This document shows positions 33,466-40,760 of a stretch of 64,000 nt of DNA, in pieces. Source of the stretch: Kitasatospora sp. MAP5-34 (GTDB lineage Bacteria; Actinomycetota; Actinomycetes; Streptomycetales; Streptomycetaceae); assembly GCF_029894335.1 (NCBI RefSeq), contig NZ_JARXZC010000006.1, positions 124,001 through 188,000 on the forward strand. The letters run 5' to 3'. The position numbers were made by a program, and so were the translations under genes. The first letter of the stretch is position 1. Each line of letters begins with the position of its first letter. The notes beneath the pieces were generated by a model. The model ran no database searches. It saw nothing but the letters and a program-made list of their open reading frames with translations, and was not told the origin of the DNA.

Positions 33466-33621
33466 ATCTCCCCCTGGGGCCGTACGTCCCCCCAGTCTCG
33501 CGGTGGTTCTGGGCAGGACTGACCGCTCCCTCAAGCCACCCCGGGACGAGCGTAGTTGGAATGAGGATCCGGCGGAGAACAATCCTCGAACTGCCGTCAT
33601 CGTGTTCGGCGGGGTGAGAGC

Positions 33622-34320
33622 ATGACCGACGGGTTGGGGGTGGCCGTGTCTTTCCGTAATGTCGTGCGCGCGCTGATGCGCCGCTGGTTGGTTCTCGTGC
33701 TCGCTGCCGGGCTGACACTGGCCGGGGCTCTGGTGGTGGTGAAACCCGGGCTGGTCTACATGTCGACGGCCGTGGTCCGGGTGAAGCCGCCCGAGGCCCG
33801 GCAGGACCCGGGCGGACTCACCGACTTCCGACCCTCGCTGGCGATCATCGGTGCTGCCGTCGTGACCGTGCTGAAGAGCCGGTCCGGGGAGGCGGAACTC
33901 CGCAGCGCCGGGGTGAGTGGCGCGTACGACCTGCAGCCGCGCAACACCGGTACCACCAAGACCGAGGCGTACGTGGTCCCCACCGTGGAGATCAGCGTGC
34001 GCGGGACGGACCCGACGGAGACCGACCGCGAGGTCGACATCATCATCAAGGCCTTCGCCGCCCAACTGCGAATGCTGCAGGACGGCTTGAACGTACCCGC
34101 GCAGCAGTACATCACCAGCGACGAGCTCGTCCCCGCCACCGCGCTGCCCGTCATGGGCGTAAAGAGCCGTGGGCTGATCGGGGTTGCCGCGCTCGGCACG
34201 GTGGGCGGGGTGGCCGTCTCGCTCTGGACGGACGAGTATCTGCGCCGCCGCCGACCGCGTTCCTCGCCACGGCGGCGCCTGCTGCCGAGGCGCAACGTGC
34301 CCAGGGAAGTGGGGACATGA
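33622..34320 (+). CDS. Second Wzz-like membrane protein
   Basis: A 232-residue protein with two TM segments: WLVLVLAAGLTLAGALVVVK near the N-terminus and LIGVAALGTVGGVAVSLW near the C-terminus. The extracytoplasmic part has ETDREVDIIIKAFAAQLRMLQD as a helical stretch. This is the layout of chain-length regulators, but sequence similarity to the Wzz gene across the divergent promoter is low. The C-terminus is strongly basic (RRRRPRSSPRRR). GGGGTGAG precedes the ATG. The stop overlaps the next gene (ATGA). Confidence 0.8.
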   Translation: MTDGLGVAVSFRNVVRALMRRWLVLVLAAGLTLAGALVVVKPGLVYMSTAVVRVKPPEARQDPGGLTDFRPSLAIIGAAVVTVLKSRSGEAELRSAGVSGAYDLQPRNTGTTKTEAYVVPTVEISVRGTDPTETDREVDIIIKAFAAQLRMLQDGLNVPAQQYITSDELVPATALPVMGVKSRGLIGVAALGTVGGVAVSLWTDEYLRRRRPRSSPRRRLLPRRNVPREVGT

Positions 34321-35117
34321 CGGGATCGTACGGAGCCGGACGCGCCGGGGAGGCCCGCCGGCTGGTGCTCGGCGGCACGCCCGCCGACGGCTGGGACCTG
34401 GCCGGGCTGCTGTTGCGGGTGAAGGACCGGCTCACCGGCCCGCTCGCCCGCCCGCTGGTGGTGGCCTCCAGCAACCTCGACCACCTGCACCACTTCGGCC
34501 GTGGCGGAGCCCACGCCGGGCTGGTCGAGCGGGCCGAACAGGACGCCGACTGGTTGGTGTTGCTCGACGGGATGCCGCTGGTCTGGCAGGCCCGCCGGCT
34601 CACCGGCAGCCGGTGGGAGCGGCTGACGGGCGCCGACCTGCTCCCCGACCTGCTCGCCGTCGCCGCCTCGACGGGCGCGCGGGTGGGTTTCCTGGGTGGG
34701 CAGCAGGAGACTCACCGGCTGCTGGCGGTACGCCTCGCCGAGGAGTGGCCCGAACTGGCGGTCGCGGGTTACTGGGCGCCGAGCCGGGCCGAACTCACCG
34801 CTCCCGGTGGGGCGGCGGCCCTGGCCGAGCAGGTCCGGCTCGCAGCGGTGGACCTGCTGGTCGTCGGCCTGGGCAAGCCCCGCCAGGAGGCGTGGCTCGC
34901 CGAACAGGCCGTGGCCAGCGGTATCCGGGTGGGTCTGGCCGTCGGAGCGGCGGCCGACTTCCTGGCCGGAGTGGTCGACCGGGCACCGGACCGCTGGCGA
35001 GACAGCGGCCTGGAGTGGCTCTACCGGCTCGTCCTCGAACCACGCCGCCTGGCCCGCCGCTACCTCCTTCAGGGCCCGCGTGCGGCGCTACGGCTACTGC
35101 TCAACTCCCGGGCCTGA
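34317..35117 (+). CDS. WecG/TagA/CpsF-family glycosyltransferase
   Basis: A 266-residue GT26-family transferase, the group that adds N-acetylmannosamine-type sugars to lipid-linked intermediates. Motifs: VVASSNLDHLHHF, WLVLLDGMPLVWQARRL, RLTGADLLPDLLA, VGFLGGQQETHRLL and LLVVGLGKPRQEAWLAEQ, then GVGAAADFLAG-like (AVGAAADFLAGVVDRAP). All are hallmark regions. It is translationally coupled to the Wzz-like gene upstream and likely adds the second sugar of the repeat unit. Confidence 0.92.
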   Translation: MTGSYGAGRAGEARRLVLGGTPADGWDLAGLLLRVKDRLTGPLARPLVVASSNLDHLHHFGRGGAHAGLVERAEQDADWLVLLDGMPLVWQARRLTGSRWERLTGADLLPDLLAVAASTGARVGFLGGQQETHRLLAVRLAEEWPELAVAGYWAPSRAELTAPGGAAALAEQVRLAAVDLLVVGLGKPRQEAWLAEQAVASGIRVGLAVGAAADFLAGVVDRAPDRWRDSGLEWLYRLVLEPRRLARRYLLQGPRAALRLLLNSRA

Positions 35118-35146
35118 CCGGCAACTTCCGCGTCAGCGCGCAGTCG

Positions 35147-36946
35147 CTACCCCAGTGTGTAGGCGTGCGGTTGGTAGGCCGTGAAGGTGTCGGTGAAGAC
35201 GCCCTGCCGGGCGGTGAGGACCCGTCCGTCGTCCGTCCGGACCTGGCCGCTGTACCGGCCGGGGACGGTGAAGGTGACGGTGGACGGGCCGCCCTCGGGC
35301 AGGTCGGGCCGGTCGGTCGCCACCGCCAGGACGGCGGTGCGGCCGCCGGCCGTCCGCAGGGTGGCGGTCACCGGAGCGCCCTGAGCCGCGACGCCCACCA
35401 GGACGGGCGGGGCGTTCCAGTAGGCGGCGTACGTCTGGGCGTCCGCGTCCACCTGCTTGATGGTGGCGGCCGAGGTCGCGTCCCGCAGGCAGGCATCCAC
35501 CTGGGGTTGCGAGACGAACGAGTGGCAGAACCAGCTGAGCCCGGTGGCGCCGTTGACCAGCGCCGCCCAGGCCGCCGCGCGGACCTGGGCCGGTGAGGCG
35601 GCCTTCGCCCCGGTCGCGGTGCGGGAGCCGGCCTGGATCCGCACCGGCGTCTCGAGGAAGACCCAGACCGGCTTGCCGGGCGACAGCAGGCGGGTCCGCG
35701 CGGCGGTGCTCGCGTACGTCCGGACGCCCTTGGTGCTCGGCGGGGAGGACGGGTCGCTGACGCCGTAGAAGTCCACCGACACGATGTCGGCGGCGGCGGT
35801 GTACTGGCTGAAGTCGGTCGGACAGCCGACGCTGCGGGCCCCACCCGCCACCCCCGTACCGAAGTTGACCAGCACCGGCCGGGCTCCGTCCTGCCGGCGC
35901 AGGCTCGCGGCGAAGTCCCGCAGCTTCGCCGGCGGCAGACAGCCGGCCCCGGCGGCGGTGCCGTTCGGGGCGTTCATGTCCGGCTCGTCGGCCAGCTGGT
36001 ACCCCGTCAGGGTGGCCGCGCCGACCCGCTCGGCCTGGGCGGCGAGCGGCAGGTCGGCGGTGGCACAGGGCCAGCCGCCCGGCCCGCCCGGCGCCGGGTC
36101 GCAGGCGTGGCCGCCGGCGATCACCGCCATCCCGGCTGCGGCCGCCGCCCGGACCTGCCCGTGGTCGTCCGTCGGCCAGCCCCAGAGGCCGACGAAGGTG
36201 TCGACCCCGAGCGAACGGAAGGCGTGCGCGTCGTCCGAGCCGTCGTACGGCGTGGTCGGGTCCTGCATCCAGACGCTGACGGGCAGTTTTGCCGGGTCTC
36301 TCCAGCCGTTGGTGGCAGGCCACTTGGACCAGTACGCCGGGGTGAAGACGTCCGGGACGTGCGTGACCGACTCGTCGGGGGAGAACGACACGTCGACGTA
36401 GTAGTCGGTGTTCTCGTGCGATTGGCCGGGGAAGGCCATCGCACTGCCGCTCGCGAACCCGCCGCCGACCGCCGTCAGCGGCCCGGAGGCGAGCACCACC
36501 GGGCCCCCGTCGAAGGCGTTCGGGATGGCGGCGTAGTGGCCGACCGGGGCCAGATAGGACGCGGTGTACGTCGCCCCGGCGGTGATCCGGACCGGTTGGG
36601 CCAGGTCGGCCTGCTGCCAGCCCGAGTCGGTCTCGTGCTGGAACGTGACCTCGGCCAGCCGCCTGCCCTGGGCGTCCCAGAGCGCGCCGACGTGCACGCC
36701 GGTGTTCCCGGCGCCCTTGTAGAAGCGGATGCCGGTCACCACACCGGGGAGGGTGGAGGTGAACCGCACCCCCAGCGTGGTGGCGGCCGGGTCCTCGAAC
36801 GAGGGCGTCAACGGCACGGCCGACCCGAAGATGCTGGTAGGCGGCCCGGCCTGCCGGGGCGGCGGAGGGTGCGGCGGCCGTCCGCCGGAGGTGCAGGCGG
36901 CGAGGGTGAGACTCAGGGCGAGCAGTACGGCAAGGCGAGGTCGCAC
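35147..36946 (-). CDS. Lipoprotein with DUF4082 and a glycosidase-like barrel
   Basis: A 599-residue exported lipoprotein. The signal ends in the lipobox LTLAACTSG. A Pro-rich linker leads to a DUF4082 domain (about residues 40-190: GVRFTSTLPGVVTGIRFYKGAG, HETDSGWQQADL, YLAPVGHYAAIPNAFDGG). After it comes a TIM-barrel-like region (PVSVWMQDP, GWPTDDHGQVRAAAAAGM, GYQLADEPDMN, FLETPVRIQAG) and a terminal beta domain. The acidic DEP in GYQLADEPDMN and the ET in VFLETP sit where glycoside hydrolase acids often do; catalysis is inference. GTG 36946 has AAGGAG 6 nt before it. Eleven bp behind the GT4-type gene, so co-transcribed. Confidence 0.83.
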   Translation of the reverse strand: MRPRLAVLLALSLTLAACTSGGRPPHPPPPRQAGPPTSIFGSAVPLTPSFEDPAATTLGVRFTSTLPGVVTGIRFYKGAGNTGVHVGALWDAQGRRLAEVTFQHETDSGWQQADLAQPVRITAGATYTASYLAPVGHYAAIPNAFDGGPVVLASGPLTAVGGGFASGSAMAFPGQSHENTDYYVDVSFSPDESVTHVPDVFTPAYWSKWPATNGWRDPAKLPVSVWMQDPTTPYDGSDDAHAFRSLGVDTFVGLWGWPTDDHGQVRAAAAAGMAVIAGGHACDPAPGGPGGWPCATADLPLAAQAERVGAATLTGYQLADEPDMNAPNGTAAGAGCLPPAKLRDFAASLRRQDGARPVLVNFGTGVAGGARSVGCPTDFSQYTAAADIVSVDFYGVSDPSSPPSTKGVRTYASTAARTRLLSPGKPVWVFLETPVRIQAGSRTATGAKAASPAQVRAAAWAALVNGATGLSWFCHSFVSQPQVDACLRDATSAATIKQVDADAQTYAAYWNAPPVLVGVAAQGAPVTATLRTAGGRTAVLAVATDRPDLPEGGPSTVTFTVPGRYSGQVRTDDGRVLTARQGVFTDTFTAYQPHAYTLG

Positions 36947-36957
36947 GTGGAACTCCT

Positions 36958-38181
36958 TCAGGCCTGCGGCGCGCCCTCGACCAGTTCGAGCAGGTCGGTC
37001 GCGCGCGCCTGCCAGGAGTCTTCCGCCACGGCGGCCCGCCGGAGTTCGGCCGCGCCGGGATCGTCCTGCTCATCGAGCGCCGAGCCGACGGCGGCGAGGA
37101 ACGCCTCGGTGGAGTCGGCGACGGCGATCTGCCCGGCGTAGCGGCGTACTTCGGGGAAGTCGGTGCTCACCACCGGCAGGCCGAGCGCGAGGTACTCCTT
37201 GAGTTTGATCGGGTTGCAGTGCCGGACCCAGTCGTTGTCCAGCCACGGCATCAGGGCGACGTCGAACCCCCGTCCGTAGGCGGGGATCTCGGCGTACGGA
37301 CGGAAGCCCAGGTGGTGCACGTTCGGCAGCCCGGTCAGCGCCCCGAGGTCGTGCGTGGTGGAGCCGATCAGTACCAACTGCGCGTCCGGGTACTCCTTGG
37401 CGACCCGGGCCAGCAGGTCGAAGTCGACCACGAAGTCGTCCAGCGCGCCGAAGAACCCGATCCTCGGGTGCGGGATCGCCGCCAGGTCGGCCGGCTCGGT
37501 GGTCGCCGCCGTGAAGTGCTCCAGGTCCACCCCGTGGTCCAGGAACACCGCGCGTTCGCCGGTGAGTTCGCGCTCGGCCGCCATCAACTCGCTGCTGACG
37601 TACAGCACATGGTCGGCGCGGCGCATCAGGCTCCGCTCCAGCAGCTCGACCGAGGCGGTGTCGGCCTCCGGGAAGGCGGAGTGCCGGTCGGAGCGGTTGT
37701 AGACCAGCGTCCGGTGCGGCAGGTGCTCGACGACGTCCGCCGCCGTCGGGATGGTCGCCACACACACGTCGGTGGCCATCCCCAGACTCCGTGCCGCCAT
37801 CCTGACCTGCAGCGCGATCAGCCGGGCGTTGAGCGCCCGGGCGGTCGCGCTGCCGTAGAAGGGGAGCAACACCGGTGTCATGACGGCGAATCCGGGCACC
37901 TCCGGCACCGGACGCTGCACCTTGCGCGCCATACTGCGGGCCTTGCGCAGAATCCGCCGGAACGGCTGCGAGCTGCGGCCCGGCAGTGGCATCCGCATGG
38001 CGATGCTGTTCACGAAGAGCACCGGCCGCTGCCGCGCCAGATTGAGCATCAACTGCACGTCGGAGTGCGCCCTGTTGTGGTACCACCAGTCCTGCGCGGC
38101 GAAGCAGACGTAGCCCTTCGCCCGGCCGCTGGTTCCGGCCCGACCGACGGCAGCGTCGAGCGCCACCTTCCTGCCCCCCAC
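36958..38181 (-). CDS. GT4-like family 1 glycosyltransferase
   Basis: A 407-residue GT-B glycosyltransferase. The C-terminal half has the donor-site signature KLKEYLALGLPVVSTDFPEVR and IGFFGALDDFVVDFDLLARV, and LVLIGSTTHDLGAL. The N-terminal half contains FAAQDWWYHNRAHSDVQLML and LPHRTLVYNRSDRHSAFPEAD. GTG 38181 follows GGAGGG; an upstream in-frame ATG (38340) would add an unlikely Pro-rich leader. This is the first gene of a pair with the DUF4082 lipoprotein. Confidence 0.87.
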   Translation of the reverse strand: MGGRKVALDAAVGRAGTSGRAKGYVCFAAQDWWYHNRAHSDVQLMLNLARQRPVLFVNSIAMRMPLPGRSSQPFRRILRKARSMARKVQRPVPEVPGFAVMTPVLLPFYGSATARALNARLIALQVRMAARSLGMATDVCVATIPTAADVVEHLPHRTLVYNRSDRHSAFPEADTASVELLERSLMRRADHVLYVSSELMAAERELTGERAVFLDHGVDLEHFTAATTEPADLAAIPHPRIGFFGALDDFVVDFDLLARVAKEYPDAQLVLIGSTTHDLGALTGLPNVHHLGFRPYAEIPAYGRGFDVALMPWLDNDWVRHCNPIKLKEYLALGLPVVSTDFPEVRRYAGQIAVADSTEAFLAAVGSALDEQDDPGAAELRRAAVAEDSWQARATDLLELVEGAPQA

Positions 38182-38454
38182 GATCCGGTCTCCCTCCGGT
38201 CCAGACCCCCCGGTCCCGGCCAGGTTAGCGGCCGGGGCAGTGGGCGGAGGCGGTTCCCCGATTTCCGGTGGAGTCCGCACCGCCGCGATACCCGGTCGAG
38301 GCACGCGGCGCAGGTCAGTACTGTCGTGCACCATGACCATGCGAATACTTGTTCCCGGGCAAGGGACTCTGGGGGTTCTGACCTCGGGCCGGGGGCGCCG
38401 GACATAGCGTTGGGCGCGTCGGCCGTCCGGAGACGAGAGTCAGGGAGAGAAGTC

Positions 38455-39252
38455 ATGGCAGACACGCTCGGCGCGACCAAAGCAGAATTGGTGCAGCTGG
38501 CCCACCGCAGAATGCGGAGCGAGATCCCCGACAACACCTGGACGGCCCGGGAGAAGCTGGCACTCACCTGCCGCATCCTGTTCGACGCCGGGCACGACTC
38601 CGGCCTCGCCGGGCAGATCACCATGCGCGCCGAGGCCCCCGGCACGTACTGGACCCAGCGCCTCGGGCTGGGCTTCGACGAGGTGACGGACGCCAACCTG
38701 CTGCTCGTGGACGAGGATCTGAACGTCCTCGAGGGCGACGGGATGGCCAACCCGGCCAACCGGTTCCACAGTTGGGTGTACCGGGCGCGGCCGGACGTCA
38801 ACTGCGTCATCCACACCCACCCCCTGCACGTCTCGGCGCTGTCCATGCTGGAGAAGCCGTTGGTGGTCTCCCACATGGACCTCTCCCCGCTCTACGACGA
38901 CTGCGCCTTCCTCGCGGACTGGCCGGGCATTCCGGTGGGCAACGAGGAGGGCGAGCTGATCACGGCCGCCCTGGGGGAGAAGCGGGCGCTGCTGCTGGCC
39001 CACCACGGCCAGCTGGTCGCCTGCGCCGGCGTCGAGGAGGCGTGCGTCCTGGCGGTGCTGTTCGAGCGGGCCGCGAAGCTGCAGCTGCTGGCGATGGCGG
39101 CCGGGACGATCCGCGAGATCCCGGAGCAGCTCGCCCGCGAGGCGCACGACTGGGTCAGCACCCCGAAGCGGAACCAGGCGTCCTTCGCCTACTACGCGCG
39201 CCGCGCCCTGCGCGGCCACCCGGACTGCCTCACCACCCCGCCGGGCCGCTGA
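38455..39252 (+). CDS. Class II aldolase/adducin-family protein
   Basis: A 265-residue zinc-dependent class II aldolase-fold protein. Zinc ligands are seen in VIHTHPLHVSAL (H-x-H) and ALLLAHHGQLVACAG; the phosphate-site start is DSGLAGQITMRAEAPGT. The core FHSWVYRARPDVNCVIHTH is typical of fuculose-phosphate aldolase relatives. Many actinobacterial members are of unknown substrate. The ATG at 38455 follows GGGAGAG. Diverges from the GT4-type gene across 273 bp in which I see no other gene or sure promoter. It is followed by a terminator-like hairpin. Confidence 0.87.
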   Translation: MADTLGATKAELVQLAHRRMRSEIPDNTWTAREKLALTCRILFDAGHDSGLAGQITMRAEAPGTYWTQRLGLGFDEVTDANLLLVDEDLNVLEGDGMANPANRFHSWVYRARPDVNCVIHTHPLHVSALSMLEKPLVVSHMDLSPLYDDCAFLADWPGIPVGNEEGELITAALGEKRALLLAHHGQLVACAGVEEACVLAVLFERAAKLQLLAMAAGTIREIPEQLAREAHDWVSTPKRNQASFAYYARRALRGHPDCLTTPPGR

Positions 39253-39320
39253 GAGCCTGCGTCCGAACCCCGTCGTGCCGCCGCCGGCCGGGCGCCGTGC
39301 GGCCACCTGTACGGCCCACT

Positions 39321-39341
39321 CGCCGGGCCGATCGCCCGGCG
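39321..39341. terminator. Short hairpin after the class II aldolase gene
   Basis: CGCCGGGC (39321-39328) pairs with GCCCGGCG (39334-39341) around a 5-nt loop. It lies 69 bp past the aldolase stop and 55 bp before the next start, in the right place for a terminator. Confidence 0.5.
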
Positions 39342-39395
39342 GACTGTCAGTTTGGGGAACGTAGACCGGCCTCACAGCACAGCAAGGGAGCAGCC

Positions 39396-40190
39396 ATGGC
39401 AGCAGGTGGGTGGAGTGTGCCCGACCAGGGGCAGGCCGAGTGGCTGCCGGTGCTCGACCTTCCGGAGCCCGCGCGGCAGCGCCGCCTCACCGTGCTGCTG
39501 CGCTGGCTGTTGCTGCTGCCGCAGTTCATCGTGGTGGCGGTGCTCTCCGTCGGCGCCTCGCTGGCCGCCATCGTCGGCTGGTTCGCGGCGCTCTTCACGG
39601 GCCGTCTGCCCGAGCCGGTGGCCCGTTTCCTCTACGGCTACGTCGGCTACCAGACGCGGGTCAGCGCCAGTGCGATGCTGCTGGTCGACCGGTACCCGCC
39701 GTTCGCGCTGTGGGCGCCCGCCGACCACCCGACGCAGATCGAGCTCCGCCCCGGGAAGCTGAACCGGCTGGCCGTCCTGTTCCGGATCATCCTGATGTTC
39801 CCCGCCGCGATCATCGAGAGCGTGGTCAGCAGCGGCTGGTTCGCCCTCTCCTTCCTGATCTGGCTGGTGGTCCTGATCACCGGCGGGATGCCCAGGCCGT
39901 TGTTCGAGGCCGTCGCCGCCACCCTCCGCTACTCGATGCGGCTGAACTCGTACGTGTTCATGCTCACCTCGGCCTATCCGAAGGGCCTGTTCGGCGACGC
40001 CGCGTACCCGCAGGCCGAGACGCACTCCGCCAGCCGCCCGCTGCGGCTCAGCGGCTGGGGCACGGCGTTCCTGGTGCTGTTCCTCCTCGCCGGAGTGGGT
40101 ACCAACATCGCCTCCTCCGTCGGCACCACCTCGGGCGACGACAACCCCACCGTCCGGACCGCCCACGTCCCGGACCAGGGCGTGCGCTGA
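39396..40190 (+). CDS. DUF4389-domain membrane protein
   Basis: A 264-residue membrane protein with two similar hydrophobic modules (about residues 25-70 and 125-165: LTVLLRWLLLLPQFIVVAVL and LAVLFRIILMFPAAIIESVV), as seen in DUF4389 proteins, and a third TM near the C-terminus (GTAFLVLFLLAGVGTNIASS). Between them are DRYPPFALWAPADHP and LRYSMRLNSYVFMLTSAYP, both family landmarks. The ATG follows GGGAG. Function unknown. It lies just before the MoxR cassette but ends 66 bp upstream with its own signals. Confidence 0.85.
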   Translation: MAAGGWSVPDQGQAEWLPVLDLPEPARQRRLTVLLRWLLLLPQFIVVAVLSVGASLAAIVGWFAALFTGRLPEPVARFLYGYVGYQTRVSASAMLLVDRYPPFALWAPADHPTQIELRPGKLNRLAVLFRIILMFPAAIIESVVSSGWFALSFLIWLVVLITGGMPRPLFEAVAATLRYSMRLNSYVFMLTSAYPKGLFGDAAYPQAETHSASRPLRLSGWGTAFLVLFLLAGVGTNIASSVGTTSGDDNPTVRTAHVPDQGVR

Positions 40191-40256
40191 CGGTTCGGGT
40201 AAGGGATTTGGCCGATCCGGCTGCGGCGAAGATCAGGACTCGGCAGAATCGTCACC

Positions 40257-40757
40257 ATGTCGGACTACATCGAGTTCTCCTTCGACGACGGATCGTCAGT
40301 CATGCTGCGAACCTTCCCGGCCCCCCGGGAGCAGCAGCCCGAGGCCCCGCAGCCCGAGGCCCGGCCGGCTGAGGCCCCGTACCCGCAGGCCCCGATCGGC
40401 GCGCTGCCGCCCGGCCTCGGGGGTGCCCGGCCGGTGGGCCGGCGGGCCGGCGAGGAGGAGGGCGGCCGGGAGCCGGCCAAGGTCACCAAGCTCGCGCAGG
40501 ACGCGCTGCGCAACGCGCTGCGCCCGCTGGTACCGCTGCTGCAGGAGGTTCACGAGACCATCGCCTCGGTGCCGTACCGGCCGCACGAGGTGTCGGTCGA
40601 GTTCGGGGTCCAGTTCGGCTCCGACCTCAAGCTCGGCATCGTCAGCGGCAGCGGTGAGGCCAGCCTGACGATCTCCGCGACCTGGCAGCTCCCGCCGCGG
40701 ACGACTGCCGCGAGCGAGGATCCCGTCGCCGGCGTCGCGCTGCCGCAGGCCCGCTGA
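40257..40757 (+). CDS. Trypco1-like (CU044_2847-type) small protein
   Basis: A 166-residue protein: an N-terminal strand segment (MSDYIEFSFDDGSSVMLRTF), a long Pro/Ala/Glu-rich linker, and a C-terminal helix-strand domain, LAQDALRNALRPLVPLLQEV, then VSVEFGVQFGSDLKLGIVSGSG and ASLTISATWQLP. This pattern matches the trypsin-co-occurring domain 1 (Trypco1) known from bacterial conflict systems; it is probably a regulator or partner of the adjacent protease. The -10-like CAGAAT (40244-40249) lies 7 nt before the ATG and no ribosome site is seen, so the transcript may be leaderless. Three nt separate it from the protease gene. Confidence 0.8.
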   Translation: MSDYIEFSFDDGSSVMLRTFPAPREQQPEAPQPEARPAEAPYPQAPIGALPPGLGGARPVGRRAGEEEGGREPAKVTKLAQDALRNALRPLVPLLQEVHETIASVPYRPHEVSVEFGVQFGSDLKLGIVSGSGEASLTISATWQLPPRTTAASEDPVAGVALPQAR

Positions 40758-40760
40758 GTC

